Origin: DASUBV01 sp035763085
GTDB taxonomy: Bacteria > Actinomycetota > Actinomycetes > Streptosporangiales > Streptosporangiaceae
Direction: 5' to 3'
DNA: 31,974 nt
Assembly: GCA_035763085.1 (NCBI GenBank)
Contig: DASUBV010000056.1
Span: 1 to 31,974, forward strand
Position numbers and translations under genes: made by a program. Below, piece by piece: positions 7,866 through 14,852 of this stretch. The notes beneath the pieces are model-generated. The model was not told the DNA's origin. It was given only the letters and a program-made list of their open reading frames with translations, and ran no database searches. How positions within the stretch are numbered: position 1 is the stretch's first letter; each line of letters starts with the position of its first letter.

Positions 7866-8696
7866 ATGAGCGACGTGACCGAAGACAGCGGGACACGGAG
7901 GGCAGCGGCCGCCGACGGCACGACGGCGGGAACTGACACCCGCCCGGCGGCGCCGGCCACCCGGCAGCGCGGCCGTCCCGGCCGCAAGCCGCGGGGCAGC
8001 GTCCCCGCGATTGTGGCCGACATCCCGGACAAGCCTGACCCTGACCATGTGCTGACCTGGCGGCAGCGCAAGGTCCTGCAGGTCATCCGCGACTCAGTGC
8101 AGCGCCGGGGATACCCGCCCTCGATGCGGGAGATCGGCGAGGCGGTGGGCCTGACCAGTACCTCCAGCGTCTCCTACCAGCTGTCCACCTTGCAGAACAA
8201 GGGCTACCTGCGCCGTGACGCGGGCCGGCCACGCACTGTTGAGGTGCGGCTGCCCGGCCATCCGGCGGTCCGGCCGGAGCCGGATATCGAGGCCGACGCC
8301 CCGATGGACATCACCTCGCAGGAGGCCGCCTACGTGCCGCTGGTGGGCCAGATCGCTGCCGGTGGCCCGATCCTGGCCGAACAGGCGATCGAGGACATCT
8401 TCCCGCTGCCCCGGCAGATCGTCGGCGAGGGCACCCTCTTCCTGCTCAAGGTCGTCGGTGATTCCATGATCAACGCGGCCATTGCCGACAAGGACTGGGT
8501 CGTCGTCCGCCAGCAGCCGGTGGCCGAGAACGGTGACATCGTGGCGGCGATGATCGACGGCGAGGCCACGGTCAAGACCTTCAAGCGCTCCAGCGACCAC
8601 ATCTGGCTGATGCCGCACAACCCGGCGTACACGCCGATTCCCGGCGACGAGGCCGAGATCCTGGGCAAGGTCGTCGCGGTCCTGCGCCGGGTCTGA
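7866..8696 (+). CDS. lexA: SOS-response repressor and protease LexA
   Basis: 276 residues from the ATG at 7866, preceded by GGAGG six bases upstream. Earlier in-frame starts at 7833 and 7863 are possible but have poorer spacing. After a disordered basic N-terminus come a winged helix-turn-helix (about 63-128: LTWRQRKVLQVIRDSVQRRG ... EIGEAVGLTSTSSV) and the S24 autoprotease domain. The Ala165-Gly166 cleavage site is in QIAAGGP, the catalytic Ser200 in GDSMI, and Lys237 in EATVKTF. It represses DNA-damage genes until RecA-stimulated self-cleavage. The 50-60-residue N-terminal extension rich in Arg, Ala and Thr is like that of other actinomycete LexA proteins. It is divergent from the LysM gene with SOS boxes between. 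Confidence 0.96.
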   Translation: MSDVTEDSGTRRAAAADGTTAGTDTRPAAPATRQRGRPGRKPRGSVPAIVADIPDKPDPDHVLTWRQRKVLQVIRDSVQRRGYPPSMREIGEAVGLTSTSSVSYQLSTLQNKGYLRRDAGRPRTVEVRLPGHPAVRPEPDIEADAPMDITSQEAAYVPLVGQIAAGGPILAEQAIEDIFPLPRQIVGEGTLFLLKVVGDSMINAAIADKDWVVVRQQPVAENGDIVAAMIDGEATVKTFKRSSDHIWLMPHNPAYTPIPGDEAEILGKVVAVLRRV

Positions 8697-8729
8697 GCCA
8701 GCACCGGCTGCGCCAGCCGGGCGCCGAGC

Positions 8730-8755
8730 CGGCCGGCCTGGTCAGCGACCGGCCG
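8730..8755. terminator. Candidate terminator hairpin after lexA
   Basis: CGGCCGG at 8730-8736 pairs with CCGGCCG at 8749-8755 across a 12-base loop, 33 bp after the lexA stop and in a convergent gap. There is no T-run. The rest of the gap (8770-8850) contains a short imperfect repetition of CCTCAGGC and CTGGCCGCCGGGC. Confidence 0.4.
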
Positions 8756-8850
8756 CCGGGCGGACAGCCGCACGCGCCCGGCCGGGCGGGCCTCAGGCTC
8801 TGGCCGCCGGGCGGCTAGGCCTCAGGCCCCGGCAGCCTGGCCGCCGGGCC

Positions 8851-9642
8851 TCAGGACTGAGCAGCCGCGCGGCACCGCGCTAGCCATTCGAGGGCCAGGG
8901 CACGGAATCGCTCCGGCTGCTCGAAGGGCAGGTAGTGCCCGACATCGTGGAACAGGACATAATCCGCGGCGCTGTTCCTGGACGCCAGCTCGAACTGGTC
9001 CCGGAACCCGGCGATCCGGTCCCGCCGGCCGGCCGCGACAGTCGCCGTCACGCTCAGCCCCGACAGCTCTTTCTCGGCGGCCAGCTGGTAGCCAGTCGCC
9101 CGCAGCTCGCGCAGGTAGGGCTCATCTGACGGGCCGTTCTCCGTCAGCCCGGCCGCCAGCCGGTCCCCCACCGCCCGGGTCTGGCAGCCGATGGCCTGCA
9201 TCAGGTGCTCGTGGTGCTGCACGGGCACGGCATCCAGCCAGCCAGGCTCGGCGGCAGGCTGCGGCACTACCCCGGACAAGTCGCGCTCGGCCGGCAGGAT
9301 CCGCACGCCCGAGCAGACCATCAGGAGGCCTGCGACCCGGTCTGGGTGGCGGCGGGCCAGCTCGGCAGCGATATAGCCGCCGTACGAGCAGCCCGCCAGC
9401 GCGACTCGCTCGCCCCCGGCCAGGTCCGCGATTCGGGCCGCGACGGCGCTGGCCACCGCGTCAGAATTCGCCTGCACCGCGGGCGACTGACCGGTTCCGG
9501 GAAGGTCCAGGTAGATCCGGCGCCAGCCGGACTCGGCCAGCGCCGGCTCGCAGACGGCCGCCATCACGGCGCCGCTGAGCCCGAACCAGGGCAGCAGAAC
9601 CAGCGCCGGGCCAGCGCCGAAGATCCGGGATGACACCGTCAT
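8851..9642 (-). CDS. Alpha/beta-hydrolase fold protein
   Basis: 263 residues from the ATG at 9642; a TTG four codons upstream (9654) is the alternative, and neither has a clear ribosome-binding site. Residue numbers below count from the TTG. Oxyanion region VLLPWFGLSG, nucleophile elbow AGCSYGG (Ser90), likely acid Asp212 (GRRDRIAGF) and His240 (HDVGHYLPF) complete a catalytic triad. An LDLPGTGQS motif (50-57) is typical of the family. There is no signal peptide, so it is cytoplasmic. Substrate unknown; esterase, lactonase or C-C hydrolase are all possible. It lies downstream of the FAD oxidoreductase on the same strand, but a strong hairpin separates them, so co-transcription is doubtful. 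Confidence 0.85.
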   Translation of the reverse strand: MTVSSRIFGAGPALVLLPWFGLSGAVMAAVCEPALAESGWRRIYLDLPGTGQSPAVQANSDAVASAVAARIADLAGGERVALAGCSYGGYIAAELARRHPDRVAGLLMVCSGVRILPAERDLSGVVPQPAAEPGWLDAVPVQHHEHLMQAIGCQTRAVGDRLAAGLTENGPSDEPYLRELRATGYQLAAEKELSGLSVTATVAAGRRDRIAGFRDQFELASRNSAADYVLFHDVGHYLPFEQPERFRALALEWLARCRAAAQS

Positions 9643-9690
9643 GGCCGTAGTCAAGCACGGCGCCCGCCCGGTTCAGTCCGATTTCGCCGT

Positions 9691-9723
9691 GGGCGTGCTG
9701 GCCAGCCCCCGGCCAGCACGCCC
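9691..9723 (-). terminator. Strong hairpin downstream of the FAD oxidoreductase gene
   Basis: A 13-bp perfect inverted repeat, GGGCGTGCTGGCC (9691-9703) and GGCCAGCACGCCC (9711-9723), with a 7-base loop, begins 13 bp after the stop of the minus-strand FAD gene. There is no U-tract, as is common in actinomycetes. Confidence 0.7.
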
Positions 9724-9736
9724 GCGGCTGGCGGCC

Positions 9737-11134
9737 TCAGGCCGGCCGGATATTGGCGTTGAGGTGGAAGATGTTCTCCGGGTCGTACTGAGCCTTGATT
9801 CCCGCTAGCCGCTGGTACTTGACCGGCCCGTAGCTGCCGCGGACCCGGTCCTGGGAGTGGTCAGCGGTGCCGTTGACATACCCGTCCCCGCCGGCGATCG
9901 CGTACGGGCGCAGCGCATCCCAGAAGCCGCGGACCCAGGTCCGCTCGCCGGCCAGCGCGCCGGCATCAGGCGCGACGCCGATGAGGAAGGCCGCGTACCG
10001 CGGCGAGCGCCCCCCGCTGAAGGCCGTGTCGGTGTCGCCGGCCTGCGTGTAGGCCCCGTCAAGCCGGTACAGCAGCAGCGCCGACATCGGTGAGGTCTTG
10101 GCCGCGACGCGCTCGGTCACCAGCTGGATGATGTCGTCGGTCAGGTCCTCAATGTAGGCGCCCTTGTCGTAGGCGAACACTCCCCAGGCGTTGGCCTCAT
10201 CGAGCAGCTGCTGCACTGCCACGTACGGCATCGGCGTGACCAGGTCGAACAGCGGCGGGAGAGTCCGGCGGATCTGCTCGGCCAGCTCGGCGTGCCCGCG
10301 GGCCGCCCCGAAGCCGGTCAGCAGCAGGACATACCCGGGCTGGAAGTGATGCTCCTGCGGCACGAAGGGCGCCGGGGGCGCGTTGACCGCCCCGATGATG
10401 GCGCTGACGTCGTCCGGCAGGGATCCGACGATCTCGGCGGCCAGCCGCAGGGCCTGCGGGCCCTGGTCGATGGGCCAGAAGAACAGCCCGAACTGCACAG
10501 TCGGATCGACCTGATGCAGCTGGAACTCGAAGTTGGTGACGACCCCGAAGTTGCCGCCGCCGCCGCGGATGCCCCAGAACAGGTCCGGGTTCTCGGTGGC
10601 CGAGGCCCGCTGGGTCCGGCCGTCGGCGGTCACGACCTCGGCGGACAGCAGATTGTCGATGCTGAGGCCGTGCTGGCGGGTCAGCCAGCCCATGCCGCCG
10701 CCCAGCGTCAGCCCGCCCACGCCGGTGTGGCTGATCAGCCCGGCTGGCATGGCCAGTCCGTGGGCCTGGCTGGCCGCGTCCACGTCGGCCAGCAGGGCGC
10801 CGCCGCCTACCTGCGCCCGCCGCGCCTGCGGGTCGACCCGGACGTCGTTCATCATGCTCAGGTCGATCATCATGCCGTCATTGCAGGCAGCGAGGCCCGA
10901 TGCGTCATGGGCGCCGCCGCGCACCGCGACCTCGAGATCGTGTTCACGGGCGAAGCCGATGGCCGTCGCGACATCGGCAGCGGAGGCGCACCGGGCGATG
11001 ACCGCGGGGCGCCGGTCAATATCGGCATTCCAGACCCGACGCCGGTCATCGAAGTCCGCGTCGCCGGGCACGACGACCGGCCCCTCCATCCCCGTGCGAA
11101 GCCCCCCGATTCCGCCGATGACCGTGTGCGTCAT
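9737..11134 (-). CDS. Berberine-bridge-type FAD-dependent oxidoreductase
   Basis: 465 residues from the ATG at 11134, preceded by GAGGGGGG. The FAD-binding (PCMH/FAD_binding_4) domain covers about 30-210: VRGGAHDASG with His76, the usual site of the 8-alpha-histidyl FAD link; then GVGGLTLGGGMGWL and the end FWGIRGGGGNFGVVT. The C-terminal BBE motif is GYVNGTADHSQ ... KYQRLAGIKAQYDPENIF. In bicovalent enzymes a Cys of the second FAD attachment sits just before GVGGL. Here that region reads ISHTGVGGL (His136, no Cys), so only monocovalent FAD is expected. No signal peptide is seen. Such enzymes oxidise sugars, alkaloids or polyketide intermediates. The substrate is unknown, and leuS separates it from the PKS. 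Confidence 0.9.
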   Translation of the reverse strand: MTHTVIGGIGGLRTGMEGPVVVPGDADFDDRRRVWNADIDRRPAVIARCASAADVATAIGFAREHDLEVAVRGGAHDASGLAACNDGMMIDLSMMNDVRVDPQARRAQVGGGALLADVDAASQAHGLAMPAGLISHTGVGGLTLGGGMGWLTRQHGLSIDNLLSAEVVTADGRTQRASATENPDLFWGIRGGGGNFGVVTNFEFQLHQVDPTVQFGLFFWPIDQGPQALRLAAEIVGSLPDDVSAIIGAVNAPPAPFVPQEHHFQPGYVLLLTGFGAARGHAELAEQIRRTLPPLFDLVTPMPYVAVQQLLDEANAWGVFAYDKGAYIEDLTDDIIQLVTERVAAKTSPMSALLLYRLDGAYTQAGDTDTAFSGGRSPRYAAFLIGVAPDAGALAGERTWVRGFWDALRPYAIAGGDGYVNGTADHSQDRVRGSYGPVKYQRLAGIKAQYDPENIFHLNANIRPA

Positions 11135-11588
11135 GGTCGTTCCCCCCTCATGATCATCATGGTGACACTCGATGCCACTGGGTGACCCCTCGCGGGACGG
11201 AACGCCGGGCGCGCCGCCTCCGGCCACCAGTCATGGCCTGCCGCCTCAGGCTCTCCCGGCTGTGCCTCCCCCCGGCTGGACCGCGATGCGCGATCCCGGA
11301 TGCGCGGCCTCTGCTCGCGGGCCTGAACGCGCTGCCGGGACCGCTGGCATGGCCCGCGGTCCCGGCGGTGCCTGCGCCCCCTGCAGGCACTTTCTACCCA
11401 AGACCACCACCGCGGCCAGGTGGTGCGCAGATCGTGGAGGGGACGTGGAGATTGAGTGGCGCTGCCGCGCATACCGGATAAACGCCGCAAACGGGGATCG
11501 GAGGAAACCGCGCTCGCCCCGCCACAGCCCCACCCACACCGTCCCATCGGGAACGGGACCGGGAACGGCCGGAAACCGCCCGCACGTC
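11135..11588. other. Intergenic region upstream of the FAD oxidoreductase
   Basis: About 450 bp with no convincing gene. The open frames here have compositions unlike the neighbours and no ribosome-binding sites. It presumably holds the promoter of the FAD oxidoreductase. The stretch 11460-11510 is less GC-rich than its surroundings. No clear operator was found. Confidence 0.4.
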
Positions 11589-11620
11589 AGAGCCCGCCGG
11601 CAGCCCCCGCAGCGGGCTCT
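11589..11620 (-). terminator. Hairpin terminator downstream of leuS
   Basis: AGAGCCCGC (11589-11597) and GCGGGCTCT (11612-11620) form a perfect 9-bp stem with a 14-base loop, about 30 bp after the leuS stop. A 12-bp palindrome, CGGGCTAGCCCG (11631-11642), lies between it and the stop. Confidence 0.6.
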
Positions 11621-11651
11621 GCGGCAGGGCCGGGCTAGCCCGCGGGCCCCG

Positions 11652-14141
11652 TTAGTCCCCCGAGACGATGTTGACCAGCCTGGGCGGCCGGACGATCACG
11701 GTCCGGGCCCCGCGGCCCGCCAGCGCCCGCTGCGCTCCGGCGCAGGCCAGGGCCCGCTCGCGCAGGTCGTCCTCGCCGATGCCCGCGGGCACCTCCAGGC
11801 GATCGCGCACCTTGCCGTCCACCTGCACCACGCAGGTCACGGTCTCCTCGACCAGCAGGCTGGCATCGGCCTGCGGCCAGCCGGCCAGCGCCACCGAGGG
11901 CTCGTGCCCCAGGATCTCCCAGCACTCCTCGGCCGTGTAGGGCGCGAACAGCGACAGCAGGACGGCCAGCGTGTCGGCCGCCTCGCGGACGGCCGGATCC
12001 CCGGCGCCGGGACCTGAGTCGATGGCCCGGCGGGCCGCGCCGACCAGTTCCATCAGCCGGGCCACCGCGACGTTCAGCCGGGTGTTCTCGATCAGCCGGG
12101 TGACCTCGTCGATGGTCTTGTGGGTGACCTTGCGCAGCTCGGCATCACCGGCCGCCAGGTCGCCCGTGGCGCTGCCCGCGGCTGCCACGTCGGCGGCGAC
12201 CCGGATCACCCGGCCCAGGAACCTGACCGACGCCTCGGGCCGCATGTCGGCCCAGTCGATGTCATCCTCCGGCGGGCTGGCGAAGATCATCGTCAGCCGG
12301 ATGGCATCCACCCCGTGCGCGGCCAGCTGGGCGCCCAGGTCCACGCCGTTGCCCAGCGACTTGGACATGGCCTTGCCGTGGTTGATGACCTGGCCCTGGT
12401 TCATCTGACTGGCGAACGGCTCGACGAAGTCCAGCATCTTCATGTCGTACAGGACCTTGGTGAAGAACCGGCTGTACAGCAGGTGCAGGATGGCATGCTC
12501 GACGCCGCCCACGTACAGGTTGACCGGGCTCCACCGGCGGACCGCCGCCACGTCGAACGGCCCGGCCTCGAACCCCGGCGAGCAGTACCGCAGGAAGTAC
12601 CAGGACGAGTCGACGAAGGTGTCCATGGTGTCGGTGTCGCGCCTGGCTGGCCCGCCGCACTTGGGGCACTCGGTGTTCACCCAGTCGGTGGCCGCCGCCA
12701 GTGGCGAGACGCCCTTGGGCGCCAGGTCCTGGCCGCGCAGGTCCGGCAGCCGCACCGGCAGTTGGTCATCGGGGACCGCGACCTCGCCGCAGCCATCGCA
12801 GTACACCACCGGGATGGGGGCGCCCCAGAACCGTTGCCGGGAGACCAGCCAGTCGCGCAGCCGGTAGTTGACCGCGGCCCGGCCCAGGCCGCGCTCGGCC
12901 AGGATCTCAGTGATCCTCTCGATCGCGGCGGCCTTGGTCAGCCCGTCCAGCGGGCCGGAGTTGACCAGCTCGCCCTCACCCGGCGTCGCGGTGCCGGTCT
13001 GCCCGGGGTCGGGCAGGCCGGTCTGCACGACGACCCGGACCGGCAGGCCGAAGGCCCGGGCGAAGTCCAGGTCGCGCTGGTCGTGCGCGGGCACGGCCAT
13101 GATCGCGCCGGTGCCGTAGTCGGGCAGCACGTAATCCGCGGCCCAGACACCGATGCGCTCGCCGTTGACCGGGTTGATCGCGTGACAGCCCAGGAACACG
13201 CCGGTCTTCTCGCGGTCGGTGGACTGCCGCTCGATGTCGGTCAGCTTGCGCACATCGTCGATGTACCGGTCCAGGACCTCGCGCTGCTCGGGCGCGCACA
13301 GCTCGCTGGCCAGCGGTGAGTCGGCCGCGACCACGAAGAACGTCGCCCCGTACAGCGTGTCCGGGCGCGTCGTGAACACGGTGACCGGCTCGTCACGGCC
13401 CTCGATGCGGAACGCGACCTCAGCGCCCTGGCTGCGGCCGATCCAGTTCCGCTGCATCAGCAGGATCCGGTCGGGCCACTTGCCCTCCAGCGACTCCATG
13501 TCCGCCAGCAGCCGGTCCGCGTACTCGGTGATCCTGAAGTACCACTGGGTCAGCGTGCGGCGGATGACCTCCGCCCCGCAGCGCTCGCACTTGCCCGCGA
13601 CGACCTGCTCGTTGGCCAGCACCGTCTGGTCGACCGGGCACCAGTTGACGTAGCCGTCCTTGCGGTAGGCCAGCCCGCGCTCGTAAAAGCGCAGGAACAG
13701 CCACTGCGTCCAGCGGTAGTACTCCGGGTCGCTGGTGTGCAGCCGCCGGCTCCAGTCGAACGACAGGGCGTACTGGCGGAACGAGGCGGCCTGCGTCTCG
13801 ATGTTGCGGTAGGTGTAATCGGCCGGATGCGAGTTGGTCCTGATGGCCGCGTTCTCCGCGGGCAGGCCGAAGGAGTCCCAGCCGATGGGGTGCAGCACGT
13901 TATGCCCGCGCTGGACGTAGTAGCGCGCCATCGCGTCCGCGATCGCGTACGCCTCGGCGTGCCCCATGTGCAGGTCGCCCGACGGGTAGGGGAACATGTC
14001 GAGCACGTAGGTACGCGGCCGGGGGTCGGCCGGGTCGTCGCTGGCCCGGAACAGGTCCAGCGCCGGCCAGCGCTGCTGCCACTTCTCCTGGATGGCACGC
14101 GGGTCGTAATGCGACCGGTCCGCGCTTTCGGCGGCTGTCAT
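11652..14141 (-). CDS. leuS: Leucyl-tRNA synthetase
   Basis: 829 residues, a bacterial-type class I synthetase that charges tRNA-Leu. The HIGH-type signature is HMGH (58-61, in PYPSGDLHMGHAEAY) and the KMSKS-type signature is AMSKS (591-595). The CP1 editing domain contains the TTRPDTLYG motif. Zinc-type Cys pairs occur in CERCGAEV and CPKCGG. The C-terminal anticodon-binding and ValS/LeuS-like domains end in the normal way. The ATG at 14141 is preceded by GAGGAG. Upstream is a leader peptide and attenuator. The gene is complete and looks ordinary. Confidence 0.97.
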   Translation of the reverse strand: MTAAESADRSHYDPRAIQEKWQQRWPALDLFRASDDPADPRPRTYVLDMFPYPSGDLHMGHAEAYAIADAMARYYVQRGHNVLHPIGWDSFGLPAENAAIRTNSHPADYTYRNIETQAASFRQYALSFDWSRRLHTSDPEYYRWTQWLFLRFYERGLAYRKDGYVNWCPVDQTVLANEQVVAGKCERCGAEVIRRTLTQWYFRITEYADRLLADMESLEGKWPDRILLMQRNWIGRSQGAEVAFRIEGRDEPVTVFTTRPDTLYGATFFVVAADSPLASELCAPEQREVLDRYIDDVRKLTDIERQSTDREKTGVFLGCHAINPVNGERIGVWAADYVLPDYGTGAIMAVPAHDQRDLDFARAFGLPVRVVVQTGLPDPGQTGTATPGEGELVNSGPLDGLTKAAAIERITEILAERGLGRAAVNYRLRDWLVSRQRFWGAPIPVVYCDGCGEVAVPDDQLPVRLPDLRGQDLAPKGVSPLAAATDWVNTECPKCGGPARRDTDTMDTFVDSSWYFLRYCSPGFEAGPFDVAAVRRWSPVNLYVGGVEHAILHLLYSRFFTKVLYDMKMLDFVEPFASQMNQGQVINHGKAMSKSLGNGVDLGAQLAAHGVDAIRLTMIFASPPEDDIDWADMRPEASVRFLGRVIRVAADVAAAGSATGDLAAGDAELRKVTHKTIDEVTRLIENTRLNVAVARLMELVGAARRAIDSGPGAGDPAVREAADTLAVLLSLFAPYTAEECWEILGHEPSVALAGWPQADASLLVEETVTCVVQVDGKVRDRLEVPAGIGEDDLRERALACAGAQRALAGRGARTVIVRPPRLVNIVSGD

Positions 14142-14206
14142 GGCTCCTCGCGAGGGTGATGAGGTGGGGATCGGCCCCTGCCTGGCCTAGTTCTCCCAAA
14201 CAAAAT

Positions 14207-14226
14207 GCCCCTCGGTCACGAGGGGC
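14207..14226 (-). terminator. Attenuator hairpin in the leuS leader
   Basis: On the minus strand GCCCCTCG-TGAC-CGAGGGGC is a perfect 8-bp stem with a 4-base loop, followed at once by ATTTTGTTT, the only intrinsic terminator with a clear U-tract in this window. It lies between the leader peptide and leuS, 65 bp upstream of the leuS start. Confidence 0.75.
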
Positions 14227-14227
14227 A

Positions 14228-14259
14228 GCCGCGCCAGCGATCAGGTCAGTTGGCGCGGC
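14228..14259 (-). promoter_or_regulatory. Leader stem-loop between leader peptide and attenuator
   Basis: GCCGCGCCA and TGGCGCGGC form a perfect 9-bp stem with a 14-base loop. Its 5' arm starts at the last base of the leader-peptide stop codon, so a ribosome in the leader would cover it. A competing pairing is GGGCAGC in the leader codons (14270-14276) with GCTGCCC (14223-14229), which would invade both this stem and the attenuator. Which structure antiterminates is not resolved. Confidence 0.6.
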
Positions 14260-14288
14260 TAGGTAAGGAGCTGCCCGGCGAAACGCAT
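14259..14288 (-). CDS. Leucine-rich leader peptide of leuS (MRFAGQLLT)
   Basis: Nine-codon frame ATG CGT TTC GCC GGG CAG CTC CTT ACC TAG. Two consecutive Leu codons, CTC CTT, sit just before the stop and just before the stem-loops. A -10-like TACCCT at 14295-14300 is only six bases upstream of the ATG, so the transcript would be nearly leaderless. Leaderless attenuator peptides are common in actinomycetes. Stalling at the Leu codons when charged tRNA-Leu is scarce would let leuS be transcribed. The role is inferred from the arrangement. Confidence 0.65.
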   Translation of the reverse strand: MRFAGQLLT

Positions 14289-14294
14289 GCTCAC

Positions 14295-14300
14295 AGGGTA
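14295..14300 (-). promoter_or_regulatory. Probable -10 element of the leuS leader promoter
   Basis: TACCCT on the minus strand, six bases before the leader-peptide ATG. No good -35 was seen about 17 bp upstream, so the call rests on spacing to the leader peptide. Confidence 0.45.
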
Positions 14301-14852
14301 GCGCATCTTCCGCGGGCCAGCGGCCCGTTACCGGCCGCCGGGCGGCCAGCACGGGCGCGGCGGGGCTGCCCGCCCCGGGGCGTTGCAAGGCCGGGCAGGC
14401 AGCCACCTACCTCGCCAGCCGGGCAAAGGACCCTGAATCAGGGATGAAAACAAGCTACCCGGCATCTGCGTCCGGGCAATCCAGAAATGCCATCAGCTAC
14501 TAAAAAGGCGCAACCAGAAATCCGTCTTGACCACTGCTCAAGCGCCGCCAATAATGGCCTGACACCCCGTCATCAGCAATCCGTGACATTGCCGCCCAGC
14601 ACCGGCCAGGGCAGGCCTGTGCTGGTCCGATGATGACGGCGGTACGGGGCATGCAGCCGCGGCATGCCGCTGCGCTGGCCGGGGGGAAAGGCCGGGGGAA
14701 AGGCCGGGGCAATTTACCGGGACACATCATTACCGGGGGGATCATGAGTACAGGGTCATGCGCGGAATTCCGGCACCTGACTCGCATATATGGCCGCGCC
14801 GGGGCAGACGGGGGCCGGATGAGCAGGCGGCCGCATCCCGGCGGGCAGCGCC
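14301..14852. other. Intergenic region between leuS leader and PKS homologue
   Basis: About 550 bp with no convincing gene. The part at 14430-14640 is clearly less GC-rich than its neighbours and may hold the PKS promoter. Near the PKS there are three tandem units GGCCGGGGGGAAA / GGCCGGGGGAAA / GGCCGGGGCAA (14677-14712) and a direct repeat TTACCGGG at 14714 and 14730, 16 bp apart, a possible activator site. GGCATGC/GCATGCC (about 14647-14667) is an inverted repeat. Confidence 0.4.
14677..14712 (+). repeat. Three tandem 12-bp purine-rich repeats upstream of the PKS
   Basis: Units GGCCGGGGGGAAA, GGCCGGGGGAAA and GGCCGGGGCAA follow one another without gaps, 140-175 bp before the PKS start. Function unknown; possibly slippage or a binding-site array. 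Confidence 0.5.

Noticed and set aside
11135..11588. Small genes in the gap upstream of the FAD oxidoreductase
   Set aside because: The open frames lack ribosome-binding sites, overlap each other in several frames and have no recognisable motifs.
14142..14300. T-box riboswitch upstream of leuS
   Set aside because: No T-box core sequence was seen, and a leader peptide with Leu codons gives a better explanation.
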